A program made the position numbers and the translations under genes. This document shows, piece by piece, positions 8,837 to 16,800 of a stretch of DNA of 24,920 nucleotides (positions are counted from its first letter, which is position 1; the number at the start of each line of letters is the position of its first letter). Source of the stretch: JAVBLU01 sp031553225 (GTDB lineage Bacteria; Bacillota; Clostridia; Christensenellales; UBA1750); NCBI GenBank assembly GCA_031553225.1, contig JAVBLU010000005.1:1-24920 (forward strand). The letters run 5' to 3'. Below the pieces are notes generated by a model. That model saw nothing but the letters and a program-made list of their open reading frames with translations, was not told where the DNA came from and searched no databases.

Positions 8837-10006
8837 GTGACGCAGAATGCGCTCTTTCGCGTGCTGTCCGTGCGCCAGGATTACCGCGGCGGCGCTTTGG
8901 ACAACGCGCGCTTTGAAGGGGCAGACCTGTGCATTCACGCTCTCTCGCCCGGCTGTTCGGGCTTTGCCGTCAGCCCGCTTATCGACTCGCTGGAGCAGGG
9001 CATGATATGGCACCGCATCCGCGTCAGCGCGGACATCCCCGTGGGCGCGGGCCTGGAGCTGTACGTGTACGCAAGCGACGAGCGCGTGCTGCTGCTGGAT
9101 GGGGAAGGCATGGATATTGCGGACTTCATCGGCAGTGGCGCGTCCGTCCCGCACATGATCAGCGCCATGCGGCCGTACCTGCGCCTTACGTGCGCGTCGC
9201 CCGAGGACCAGCTGCTGCACGCCGTGCAGGGGCGCTATCTTTGGTTCGTTCTACGCCTGGGCGGGCAGGAGCGCTTAACGCCGGCCGTGCGCAGCGTGCG
9301 CGTGGAGTTTCCGCGGCAGTCGCTGCTTTCCTGGCTGCCCGAGGTGTACCAGAGCGACGAGGACAGCGCGGCCTTCTTAACGCAGTACCTGGCCGTGTTT
9401 GGCACGCTCATGGGCGATCTGGAGGAGCGCATCGACACGGTGTCCACCCTCTTTGACGCGCAGCTGTGCCCGAGCGAGTTCCTTGCGTGGCTCTCGGGGT
9501 GGCTGGCCGTGGAGGATCCTCAGCTGTGGGACGAGCAGCGCCTGCGGCGGCTGCTGTCGCGGTGTATGGCTCTGTATCGGCTGCGCGGCACGCGCCGCGG
9601 CATCGAGGAGATGGTGGAGCTGTATACCGGCACCCGGCCCTTTGTGGTGGAGGCCTCCGACACGCTGGGCGAAGCGGAGACGGCCGAACCGGAGCGCGCG
9701 GAGCTTTTGCGGCGGCTGTACGGCGAGCACCCCAATACCGTCACGGTCATCGTGTCCGAGGAAGGCCTGCCCACGCAAAAGGAAGTGCGCGAGCTGGACC
9801 GCATCCTCTCGGCCATCCGTCCGGCGCACACCAAAGTATCGCTCGTCGTGCTCCATCCCTACATCTTCCTGGACCAGTACGCTTACTTAAGCGAGAACTC
9901 CCGATTGTTCGGCGCGCGCGCCCTGCGCCTGGACGGATACGGCGCGCTTCCCTACGTGGCTTTGCTGGGTGAGACGACCCTCAAGAAAGAAGGAACGTCC
10001 GAATGA
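8837..10006 (+). CDS. Phage tail protein I-like baseplate protein
   Basis: 389 residues from GTG 8837, with a GGGGGGAA tract upstream. Residues about 161-265 carry the conserved phage-tail-domain block found in gpI-like CIS proteins: SLLSWLPEVYQSDEDSAAFL, LEERIDTVSTLFDAQLCP, FLAWLSGWLAVEDPQLWDE, then LYRLRGTRRGIEEMVELYTG. The first 150 residues are a strand-rich domain with no clear match (GLELYVYASDERVLLLDG), and the last 110 contain an alpha/beta unit (HPNTVTVIVSEEG, then SAIRPAHTKVSLVVLHPY). In P2, gpI binds gpJ at the baseplate edge and helps attach fibres. No fibre gene is recognisable next to it. The stop overlaps the next start as ATGA, so the two are probably co-translated. Confidence 0.88.
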   Translation: MTQNALFRVLSVRQDYRGGALDNARFEGADLCIHALSPGCSGFAVSPLIDSLEQGMIWHRIRVSADIPVGAGLELYVYASDERVLLLDGEGMDIADFIGSGASVPHMISAMRPYLRLTCASPEDQLLHAVQGRYLWFVLRLGGQERLTPAVRSVRVEFPRQSLLSWLPEVYQSDEDSAAFLTQYLAVFGTLMGDLEERIDTVSTLFDAQLCPSEFLAWLSGWLAVEDPQLWDEQRLRRLLSRCMALYRLRGTRRGIEEMVELYTGTRPFVVEASDTLGEAETAEPERAELLRRLYGEHPNTVTVIVSEEGLPTQKEVRELDRILSAIRPAHTKVSLVVLHPYIFLDQYAYLSENSRLFGARALRLDGYGALPYVALLGETTLKKEGTSE

Positions 10007-11766
10007 AGAACCTGAAGTACTTCCCCTTCGAGCGCAACCGCTATTTCTATGGCAAGCTTCTCACCGTAAGCGATTTCGACGCCGAGCAGCGCTACGTAAA
10101 CGACAAGCGCCGCCTGCAAAATCGCCTGCTGCACGGTGCGGGCGTTGTGTGCGGGCTGTCGGTGGTGCTGGTGAACGACACGACCATCTCGCTGGAGCCG
10201 GGCTTTGCCCTGGACGCCCTGGGGCGGGAGATCGTGGCGGACACGCCGGTCATCCGCAAGCTGTCCATGATCGACGGCTTTGCCCAGGCGGTCACGGGCG
10301 GCGCGTCCACGCTGTACCTCACCATCGAGTACGACGAGCAGCCGCGCGAACCGGTATACTCCGTGGCCGGCTCGGGCGGCCAGGGCGAGGAGGTAAACCA
10401 CAACAAGATCGGCGAGGGGTACCGCCTGGCCCTTACCGATCAGGCGCCCGACCTGTCGGTGCTCTCGCTGCAGTCCCTGCGCGAGAAAAGTTCGGTCCTG
10501 TTCAGCGGCAGCGGGGTGAGCATCACCCAAACCATCCCCAGCTTCGTGCGCGCCGGGGACGATTTTGAGGTGCTCGTGCAGGTGGACAAGGGCCGCCAGA
10601 CGCAAACCCTCACCTTTAACTATCAGCTTCGCCTTACCTGCGCCGCAACGCCCGAGGGCGGGTACACCCTGCCCGTGGTCTTTGACGAGGCGCAACACCA
10701 CACCGCCGCGCGCTACACCCTGCGCTACCGCTTGCGCGCCGCGGCCGTGTCCGAGGCCGAGGTGAGCCTGCAGCTGCCCAAAGGCGGGCTGCACGTGGCG
10801 CTGGGCGGCCGCGACATCCCCGCCGGGAAGGCGCTGGACGAGCGCATCGCTTTGTGCCCGGTGGACCGGCAAATAGAGATGAAAGCCGCCTACGCCCGCA
10901 TCGCCCTGGACGACATGACCTCCGGCCCGGCGCGCCAGCCCGTGGTTCTGGCTCGCATTGAGCTTGTGGGCGTGGGCGAGGCGTACGCCATCGACCGTGT
11001 GGATCAGCTGCCCTTTGCGCAGATGATCGTGGCCGCGCCTCTGCGCGCCGTGCTCAGCGACATGGACCGCCAGGAGCTGCGTTTTCTGCGCGATCGCGTG
11101 GAGCGCCTGCAAAAGGCGGGCGGGGCTCCGAGCACCCGGGCGGAGGCGGGGCGCGACCTGGGCGACATGCGCGCCGGCTTCATCACGCTGGAGGTGCCCA
11201 TCGGCGCGCGGCCGGGGCAGAGGATCGTCTCGGAGGAAATCATTCACGGCCTGGGCCTTGGGCACGTGATGGTTGTGATGGGGCTTGTGGGCGACGCGCA
11301 GGACACGCCCACGGTGTTCGGCGACCCGGGCGTGTTCCAGGGCGCCGCGGACGCGCTGCCCCCGCCCGCGGCGGCGCAGGTGGCAGCCGTCACCTACCCA
11401 CAGAAAGGCACGTTCCGCGCGGGCGCGGTGCTGGGGGGGAACGCAGGCGACGTGCGCCAGGTGACCCTGCGCTGGTGGGCGTACCGGCACCCCTCCGAGC
11501 GCGGGCGGGACGTGGAGGGCGCGTCCCTCGTTCTGCGGCCGGACATGGCCTACCTGAGCGTGCGCGAGAGCATCGTATTCGAGCCTGTCGCCAGCGGGTT
11601 GCCCTCCGCCGATTGCACCTATCAAATCAAGGAGAGCGAGGGCGGTTTGATCGAGCCCACGGGCAAGTACACCGCGCCGGGCCAGCCGGGCGTGTACGAG
11701 GTGGTCGCCACGTCGCTGAGCGATCCGAACGTCACCGCCTCGGCCTTCGTGGTGGTTCGCGAGTAA
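10003..11766 (+). CDS. Conserved eCIS-type accessory protein with Ig-like C-terminus
   Basis: 587 residues from ATG 10003 (AAAGGAA upstream; 4-base overlap with the gpI-like gene). The N-terminus (RNRYFYGKLLTVSDFDAEQR, then RLLHGAGVVCGLSVV and SLEPGFALDALGREIV) is a pattern I know from uncharacterised proteins encoded in CIS loci next to gpI-like genes; I cannot give a function. The middle (about 180-400) is strand-rich. Residues about 480-587 look like an Ig-like bacterial domain (LRWWAYR, ASLVLRPDMAYLSV, TYQIKESEGGLIEPTGKYTA, then PGVYEVVATS and ASAFVVVRE). Ig-like ends are often used for surface or carbohydrate binding, so a particle-surface or fibre-like adaptor is possible (inference). 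No signal peptide or TM is seen. Confidence 0.75.
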   Translation: MKNLKYFPFERNRYFYGKLLTVSDFDAEQRYVNDKRRLQNRLLHGAGVVCGLSVVLVNDTTISLEPGFALDALGREIVADTPVIRKLSMIDGFAQAVTGGASTLYLTIEYDEQPREPVYSVAGSGGQGEEVNHNKIGEGYRLALTDQAPDLSVLSLQSLREKSSVLFSGSGVSITQTIPSFVRAGDDFEVLVQVDKGRQTQTLTFNYQLRLTCAATPEGGYTLPVVFDEAQHHTAARYTLRYRLRAAAVSEAEVSLQLPKGGLHVALGGRDIPAGKALDERIALCPVDRQIEMKAAYARIALDDMTSGPARQPVVLARIELVGVGEAYAIDRVDQLPFAQMIVAAPLRAVLSDMDRQELRFLRDRVERLQKAGGAPSTRAEAGRDLGDMRAGFITLEVPIGARPGQRIVSEEIIHGLGLGHVMVVMGLVGDAQDTPTVFGDPGVFQGAADALPPPAAAQVAAVTYPQKGTFRAGAVLGGNAGDVRQVTLRWWAYRHPSERGRDVEGASLVLRPDMAYLSVRESIVFEPVASGLPSADCTYQIKESEGGLIEPTGKYTAPGQPGVYEVVATSLSDPNVTASAFVVVRE

Positions 11767-11800
11767 GGCGTTTGGGAAGGACGAAAGGGGGCGTTTTCGG

Positions 11801-12760
11801 ATGACCATCGCCGCGCCGGAGCGCAGCCTGTTCGTGGTGCGCAGCGTGCTGCAGAGCGCGGAGCGCGACGTGTTCGTTTGCCGCGACGAGGCGGATGTTC
11901 ACGAGCGCCTCTTTACGCTCGTCGTTTTGAAGGGCGCGCCGCACATGGACGACGCCATCGCCCTGCTGATGGACGTGCAGACGGCCGGACACACGCCCGA
12001 CCTTGTGTGCTGCTTCAGCGGCCAGGGATGCTTTCACGCCCTGTTTCACTACCACGAGGGCGAGCCTTTGTCCGCGCTGCTTGCCGAGCAAGCCCTGTCG
12101 CTGCGCGAGCGGCTGGAGGTGGGCCGCAACCTTCTGGGCGAAGCGCTCATGCAGGACTGGCCGGCCGCGCTTCAGTGCGACTGCCTTGCGCAAGAGGGCG
12201 TGGTTTGCGACAAATCCCTGCGCGTGGGCTTTGGCTACAGCCTGTCCCGCACGGCCGATTACCGGGCCCTTGGCCGCGAGGACGTGCAGCGCGAGCTTGC
12301 GCAGTGGTTGCTGCGTCTGATCGGCCCGCGTGACGCCGCCCGAGCGGACGAGCGCGGGCGAACCCTTCAGCAGATTTGCGACAAGGCCGCCGCGGGCGGC
12401 TACCCCGGCACGCTGCAGCTGTACACCGACTACGGCGCCTGGTATGCGTATGTGCGCGACCGGCTGCGCCTGGCGGAGGAGCAGCGCCTTACATTTTTGC
12501 AGCGGATGTGGCGGGCGCTTGGGCGTGTAATGGGCATCCTGCGGCCCGTGCTGGCTGTGGCGCTCATTGCCGCTTCGGTGTTTTACCTGCTGTACTCCAT
12601 CCGCAACCCGGCCGTACCCAAAGGGGCCAAACCAGGGGAGATCGCTCAGGTCGGCGATCTGCCCATGCCCACCCCCGCGCCGCCCGCCGAGCAGATCCCC
12701 CTGGCCCAGCGCTTTTTGCCGGCGTTTTTGCAGAGCCCGACCAAAACCCAGGATAAGTGA
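11801..12760 (+). CDS. Single-pass membrane protein with pseudokinase-like cytoplasmic region
   Basis: 319 residues from ATG 11801 (GAAAGGGGG upstream). Residues 1-240 are soluble and resemble a protein-kinase fold without catalysis: a strand-rich start (RSLFVVRSVL, RDVFVCRDE, LFTLVVLKG), a hinge-like FHYHEGEPLSALL at 82-94, a helix LRERLEVGRNLLGEALM at 101-117, and CLAQEGVVCDKSLRVGFGY where a kinase catalytic and metal loop would fall. HRD and DFG motifs are absent. One TM helix follows at about 246-267, with arginines on its N side, so the kinase-like part should be cytoplasmic and the Pro-rich tail (residues 270-319) outside. This order resembles EssB/YukC of type VII secretion. The kinase-fold reading is inference from pattern; what is certain is a C-terminally anchored membrane protein in the CIS operon. 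Confidence 0.65.
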   Translation: MTIAAPERSLFVVRSVLQSAERDVFVCRDEADVHERLFTLVVLKGAPHMDDAIALLMDVQTAGHTPDLVCCFSGQGCFHALFHYHEGEPLSALLAEQALSLRERLEVGRNLLGEALMQDWPAALQCDCLAQEGVVCDKSLRVGFGYSLSRTADYRALGREDVQRELAQWLLRLIGPRDAARADERGRTLQQICDKAAAGGYPGTLQLYTDYGAWYAYVRDRLRLAEEQRLTFLQRMWRALGRVMGILRPVLAVALIAASVFYLLYSIRNPAVPKGAKPGEIAQVGDLPMPTPAPPAEQIPLAQRFLPAFLQSPTKTQDK

Positions 12761-12800
12761 GCTAAGAAACGACCGGCATACGGGCGTTCCCCGCGCAAGG

Positions 12801-12808
12801 AAAGGTGG
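12801..12808 (+). promoter_or_regulatory. Ribosome binding site deciding the ATG start at 12817
   Basis: AAAGGTGG (preceded by AAGG) lies 8 bases before ATG 12817. The in-frame GTG codons at 12805 and 12808 overlap this site and so are unlikely starts. Confidence 0.7.
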
Positions 12809-12816
12809 TGCCGCCG

Positions 12817-15000
12817 ATGATCGAGCTGTTGACTTACATCGTGAAGCTCGTCACGCGCTTCATCGTCACGCCCATCAACGCCATGCTGCGCACATTCAAA
12901 AAGGGCTTCAACCTCAAGCTCATCGCGCAGACCGTCATCACCAAGGTGAACCTGTTCTTCCGGGAGGTGCTCGCCGCCAAACCCGGAAAGCTGGAGGACT
13001 ACTACCCCTGGCAAAAATGGCTCGTCTCCAAAAAGCTCGTGTATATCGTGCTGCTGGCGCTCATCGCCGTGCCCATCCTATACGTGCACTTTCTGCACCC
13101 GCTGCTGAAGGGCCGGCTGTACACGCCCGTGTACGTGATCAACGAACCGGCCATGACCGTGTACTCCGGCAAGGTGAAGCTTTTATGGGGCAAGGGCGGG
13201 GCCACCTTGTACGCCGGCACCATGAAGGACGGCCGGATTACCGGCGAGGGCAAGCTGTACAATGAAACCGGCTTCCGCCGCTATGAGGGCGGCTTCCAGA
13301 TGGACCTGTACGAGGGCGCGGGCGAGCTGTACTACGATAGCGGACGCCTAAAATACAGAGGCGGTTTTCGCCAGGGCAAGTACCACGGCCAGGGCATGGC
13401 GTATGACGATCAGGGGCGGCTCATTTACGACGGCACGTACGACAACGGCCAGCGCTCCGGCTTTGGCACCGCCTACAAGGACGGCGTGCGTGAGTACGCG
13501 GGCGCTTTCAACCAGGACGTGCGCGAGGGCCGCGGCACGCAGTTCGCGTCGGACGGCAGCGTGGTATACAGCGGCGAATGGCGCGGGGACGCGTTCTCCG
13601 GGCCGGGCGAACTGTACAAGGGCGAACGGCCGCTGTACCTGGGCGTGTTTTTGAACAACCGCTACAGCGGCCGGGGCGTTTTGTACGACGATGCTGGCAA
13701 CGTTTTGTACGACGGCGACTTTAAGGACGGCGTGCGCGAAGGCCGGGGCACGGCGTACGAGCAAAAGGTGGTCCGCTATGTGGGCACCTGGGTGGGCGAC
13801 AAGTTTGAGGGCCGGGGTGCGGTGTTTGACGAGATGGGCCGCCTGTTCTACGAGGGCGACCTGCGCGCGGGCGTGCCGGACGGCCAGGGCACGAGCTTTG
13901 GCCTGAACAACCAAAAGCAGTACGAGGGCTCCTTTGTACAGGGCGTGCTCTCTGGCGAGGGGACGCTGTACGACGAGCAGGGGAACATGCAGTATCGCGG
14001 CTCCTTTGCTTACGGTCTGCCGGACGGGGAGGGCACCGTGTACGCCGCCGGCGGCGCGGTGCTGTACGAGGGCACTTTGAAGGCGGGGGCGTACGAGGGC
14101 CAGGGAAAGCTGTACGACGAGGAAAGCGGCGGCCTTTTGTACGCAGGCGGCTTTATGAACAGCCAGCGCCACGGCCAGGGCCAGCAGTTCCTGCCCGAGA
14201 CGGGCGTGACGCTGTACGAGGGCGGCTTCTCGCGCGACCGCTATGAGGGGCAGGGCAAGCTGTACGACCAGGATACGGGCGTGCTCGTGTACGAAGGCGA
14301 GTTCGCCGACGGCCGGGAAAACGGCAAGGGCACCTCGTACACCGCAAGCGGCGCGCCGGACTTTACCGGCACATTCGCGCACGGCAGTCCGGTCACCATG
14401 CCCGAGTCCGAGCCGCCCAGCTATGTGGGCCCCAAGGTGGTAGCCGAGGGGAAGAGCGAGCCGGACTACCCGGCCTTCCTGCTGCAGCCCGTGCGCAAGC
14501 TGGACGAGAGCTTTAAGGACGCGCGCGACGCCAAGGAGTTCGGGTCGGGGCCCAAAAAGCGCACGTTCGTGTCGTACGTGCAGCCAGACAACCGCGTCAC
14601 CTTCGAGGTGCAGGAGCCCACCTCCGAGCTGGGCGATCAAAAGATCGCCCGGGTATGGCTGTGGGGCGATCAGTGGATCGAAGGGGCGCGCCTGGGCGGC
14701 TCCAGCGTGGAGATTGTCGAGCTGACGCTTGAAGGCCGAAAAGAGGAAGTGGACTGCGACGAGGTGCTCGTGCACCTGCTCAACCTCTCCGGTTCGGCGC
14801 GGCTGAACGCCGCCGTGCGCCTGTCGGCGCAGATTCAGGCCGTGATGGCCAGCCGTAACCTGGACCCGCGCTCAAGCGTTCAGATGCCGCCGGTGACCCT
14901 GGAAACGTACAAGTACAAGTCCACGTTCCTGAACGTATACCGCGACGGGGAGGGCACATGCGTGCTCATGATGGTTGGAGAGCCGCCGGGCGGAGCGTAA
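12817..15000 (+). CDS. Membrane-anchored MORN-repeat protein
   Basis: 727 residues from ATG 12817. Residues 1-70 are basic and amphipathic. A TM helix lies at about 73-93 (LVYIVLLALIAVPILYVHFL), with KK just before it. Residues about 131-523 are 16 full and one half MORN-type repeats of 22-25 residues (pattern YxGxxxxGxxxGxGxxYxxxG; for example YEGGFSRDRYEGQGKLYDQ). Residues about 524-727 are a separate domain of unknown kind with few repeats (VWLWGDQWIEGARLGGSSV, then a helix LNAAVRLSAQIQAVMAS). MORN arrays make long, rigid, extended beta sheets used as scaffolds or lipid-binding platforms. By the positive-inside rule the array would be outside the cytoplasm, which is atypical. In this operon it is a candidate anchor or spacer between CIS and envelope (inference). 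Confidence 0.85.
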   Translation: MIELLTYIVKLVTRFIVTPINAMLRTFKKGFNLKLIAQTVITKVNLFFREVLAAKPGKLEDYYPWQKWLVSKKLVYIVLLALIAVPILYVHFLHPLLKGRLYTPVYVINEPAMTVYSGKVKLLWGKGGATLYAGTMKDGRITGEGKLYNETGFRRYEGGFQMDLYEGAGELYYDSGRLKYRGGFRQGKYHGQGMAYDDQGRLIYDGTYDNGQRSGFGTAYKDGVREYAGAFNQDVREGRGTQFASDGSVVYSGEWRGDAFSGPGELYKGERPLYLGVFLNNRYSGRGVLYDDAGNVLYDGDFKDGVREGRGTAYEQKVVRYVGTWVGDKFEGRGAVFDEMGRLFYEGDLRAGVPDGQGTSFGLNNQKQYEGSFVQGVLSGEGTLYDEQGNMQYRGSFAYGLPDGEGTVYAAGGAVLYEGTLKAGAYEGQGKLYDEESGGLLYAGGFMNSQRHGQGQQFLPETGVTLYEGGFSRDRYEGQGKLYDQDTGVLVYEGEFADGRENGKGTSYTASGAPDFTGTFAHGSPVTMPESEPPSYVGPKVVAEGKSEPDYPAFLLQPVRKLDESFKDARDAKEFGSGPKKRTFVSYVQPDNRVTFEVQEPTSELGDQKIARVWLWGDQWIEGARLGGSSVEIVELTLEGRKEEVDCDEVLVHLLNLSGSARLNAAVRLSAQIQAVMASRNLDPRSSVQMPPVTLETYKYKSTFLNVYRDGEGTCVLMMVGEPPGGA
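13207..14385 (+). repeat. MORN-repeat array (protein-level tandem repeats)
   Basis: Within the gene at 12817-15000, about 16.5 units of 66-75 bases encode the MORN consensus. At DNA level the units share short strings such as CTGTACGACGA and GGCCAGGGCA but are clearly diverged, so the array is old and under protein selection, unlike the perfect repeats at the right edge of the window. Confidence 0.85.
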
Positions 15001-15027
15001 CGAAGAGGAAGAGGCGGGAGGTGCGCC

Positions 15028-15597
15028 ATGGGCAAGTATACGGCCATTGCGGACGTGGGGCAGGCGCTTGTGCGGCTGTTGCAGGAGAGCCTGTGCCCCG
15101 AACCGCTGCAAAACCCCGAGTCCATCGCGCTGTACTCCCCCGCCGAGCGGGGGGACACGGTGCTGGGGCTGTACCTGTACGACGTGCAGGAGAGCGAGGA
15201 GATACGCGCCGTGCGAGCGCGGCCCCTGGGGAACGACCAGATGCAGGCTCCGCCGCTGTACCTGTCGCTGTACTACATGCTCAGCGTGTTCTCAGGCGCC
15301 GACCTCAAGTTCCGCTCCCCGGACGAGCACCGCATCCTGGGCCGCGCCATGCAGGCCCTGGCCGACAACCCGGTGATGGACGCCCGAACGGTGCTGCAGG
15401 ACCCGGGCAACCTGGAACCGCAGATGTCCATCCAGCTGCAAAAGCTGTCCATGGAGGAGAAAATGCGCATCTGGGCTTTCCCGAACACGCCCTACCGGCT
15501 GTCCATCTGCTACAGGGTCGCCCCGGTGGAGGTGGAATCCACGCGCATCCGCCGCGTGCAGCGCGTGGTGGATGTGCAGATCGGTGCAAAGGAGTAG
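15028..15597 (+). CDS. DUF4255 / Pvc16-type tail terminator protein
   Basis: 189 residues from ATG 15028 (GGGAGGTG at 15016-15023). The pattern is that of the Pvc16 N-terminal family: an N-terminal helix (IADVGQALVRLLQESLCP), a strand block ending in VLGLYLYDVQESEEIR, PPLYLSLYYMLSVFSG, then HRILGRAMQALADNPVMD, and the C-terminal YRLSICYRVAPVEVES. In Afp/PVC the homologue caps the tube and sheath at the end distal to the baseplate and sets particle length. The length is close to the family's core. Here it sits between the MORN gene and the spike-tip genes, so the terminator is grouped with late-listed components, not with the sheath. Family call is confident. Confidence 0.9.
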   Translation: MGKYTAIADVGQALVRLLQESLCPEPLQNPESIALYSPAERGDTVLGLYLYDVQESEEIRAVRARPLGNDQMQAPPLYLSLYYMLSVFSGADLKFRSPDEHRILGRAMQALADNPVMDARTVLQDPGNLEPQMSIQLQKLSMEEKMRIWAFPNTPYRLSICYRVAPVEVESTRIRRVQRVVDVQIGAKE

Positions 15598-15601
15598 CGC
15601 C

Positions 15602-16387
15602 ATGCAGATCGTCACGGTTAAAGGGTTCTCCGTGCATGTGTCGCTGGCCGTGCGTGTGACGGACGCACTGAGCGGCCGCCCGGTCGCCGCTGCGCGCGTG
15701 CGCGACGCGGCGGGCGGCAGGCGCGCCATTCAAAAACCGGACGGGTTTCACGTGCTGACGGGCCTGCCGGAAGGGCCGGCGCTGGTGGAGGCGGCCGCGC
15801 CGGGGTACCGGCCGAGCCTTCTGCTCGTGCAGCGCGAGAGTCTCTCGCCGTTGATGCCCGTGCTCACCATGAGCCTTGCGCAGGAGCGGCCGCGCACGAG
15901 CGTTTTGCATGTGGCCGGCAGGGCGATGCTGCCGGGCGGGCGGCCGGCTGCCGGGGCGCGCGTGCGCGCCGTGCCCGAGGCGGCGCAGTACCGCTGGAAG
16001 CTCTCCCTGGACGCACCGGAGGGCGCGGAGGCCCTGCTGCTCTACAATCCGCGCGGCGCGGATATATCGGGCGCAAGCTTTCTGTTGTGCACCGGCGAGC
16101 CCCCCCGCGAGGCGCTCCTCAGCGTGCAGGGCGCCAACATGCAGGGTGAGGCGCGCCTGACGGCCCCCGTGCCTTTCGCCGCACCGCGCATGCGCTCCTA
16201 CCTCATCGAGCTTGCGCAAACGGGCACGCTGCCGGATGGATCCTTTTGCCTGCAGCTGCGGCCGTCCGGCACGCCCTCCGTCCTGCGCCTTGAGGTGTCA
16301 CTGGACGGGCTGTGCGCGCGCTGGCAGGGCCAAACGCCTGCCGCGGGCGATGTGGAGCTGGGCGACCTTATGTTAAAGGAAGGGTGA
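15602..16387 (+). CDS. Carboxypeptidase-regulatory-like domain protein, putative spike-tip adaptor
   Basis: 261 residues from ATG 15602, with AAAGGAG at 15588-15594 overlapping the end of the previous gene; a start further upstream would overlap the terminator gene without a ribosome site. Residues about 12-90 look like a carboxypeptidase-regulatory/transthyretin-like beta sandwich (VRVTDALSGRPVAAARVRDA, then FHVLTGLPEG and VEAAAPGYRP). A second beta unit (about 100-261; HVAGRAMLPGGRPAAGARVR, YLIELAQTGTLPDGSFCLQL) has a similar flavour. No signal peptide or TM. It lies four bases before the PAAR-like gene. In other CIS and T6SS loci, proteins encoded beside the PAAR gene often load onto the spike, so a spike-tip adaptor or cargo is possible, but no direct proof is visible. 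Confidence 0.7.
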   Translation: MQIVTVKGFSVHVSLAVRVTDALSGRPVAAARVRDAAGGRRAIQKPDGFHVLTGLPEGPALVEAAAPGYRPSLLLVQRESLSPLMPVLTMSLAQERPRTSVLHVAGRAMLPGGRPAAGARVRAVPEAAQYRWKLSLDAPEGAEALLLYNPRGADISGASFLLCTGEPPREALLSVQGANMQGEARLTAPVPFAAPRMRSYLIELAQTGTLPDGSFCLQLRPSGTPSVLRLEVSLDGLCARWQGQTPAAGDVELGDLMLKEG

Positions 16388-16391
16388 GAGC

Positions 16392-16778
16392 ATGCCCTTG
16401 GCCGTATGTACCGGCGCGATGATGGCCTGCCCGTTCGGAGCCGCGCCCGCAACGCTTGTGGCCAACGCGCAGATGCAGGCCGCCACGGCCACCACGCTGG
16501 CCACCGTGATGGATCACAAGCCGATGGCCAACATCCCCACGTTCGGCACGTGCATGTCGCTGGCCAACCCAACCGTGGCCGCCGCCACGGCCGCTGCGCT
16601 GGGCGTGCTCACGCCCATGCCGTGCGTGCCCAATACCGTCGCGCCATGGGCGCCCGGCTCGCCCACCGTGACGATCGGCGGGTTCCCGGCCCTCAACTCC
16701 GCCTGCATGTGCAACTGCATGTGGGGCGGGGTGATCACCATCACCAACCCGGGGCAAACCACCATCATGGTCCCTTAG
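16392..16778 (+). CDS. DUF4280 PAAR-like spike-tip protein
   Basis: 128 residues from ATG 16392 (AAAGGAAGGG upstream). The family pattern is clear: a short N-terminal VCTGAMMACPFGAAP block, an MANIPTFGTCMSLANP segment at about 45-60, a CVPNTVAPWAPGSPTVTIGG block at 78-97, and the end ACMCNCMWGGVITITNPGQT. Seven cysteines (6, 13, 54, 78, 105, 107, 109) are positioned to form a metal site or disulfides, as in PAAR tips. Homologues sharpen the central spike and can carry effectors; this one is just the domain, with no extension. It belongs functionally with the OB-fold spike gene 13 kb upstream. Confidence 0.92.
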   Translation: MPLAVCTGAMMACPFGAAPATLVANAQMQAATATTLATVMDHKPMANIPTFGTCMSLANPTVAAATAAALGVLTPMPCVPNTVAPWAPGSPTVTIGGFPALNSACMCNCMWGGVITITNPGQTTIMVP

Positions 16779-16784
16779 CGCCGC

Positions 16785-16791
16785 AAAGGAG
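16785..16791 (+). promoter_or_regulatory. Ribosome binding site deciding the GTG start at 16801
   Basis: AAAGGAG lies 9 bases before GTG 16801 and 15 before the in-frame ATG 16807, favouring GTG. Confidence 0.65.
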
Positions 16792-16800
16792 TGATCCGCC

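Noticed and set aside
9952..11808. 618-codon open frame on the minus strand opposite the 587-residue protein
   Set aside because: Composition is His/Arg/Gln-rich as expected for the antisense of GC-rich codons; no ribosome site or motif. The same applies to long minus frames at 5582-6895, 6896-8485, 13348-14775 and 17464-18477.
13207..14385. Periodic DNA repeats that could suggest a CRISPR or minisatellite
   Set aside because: Units are diverged, in frame and code for MORN repeats; there are no constant repeats with unique spacers.
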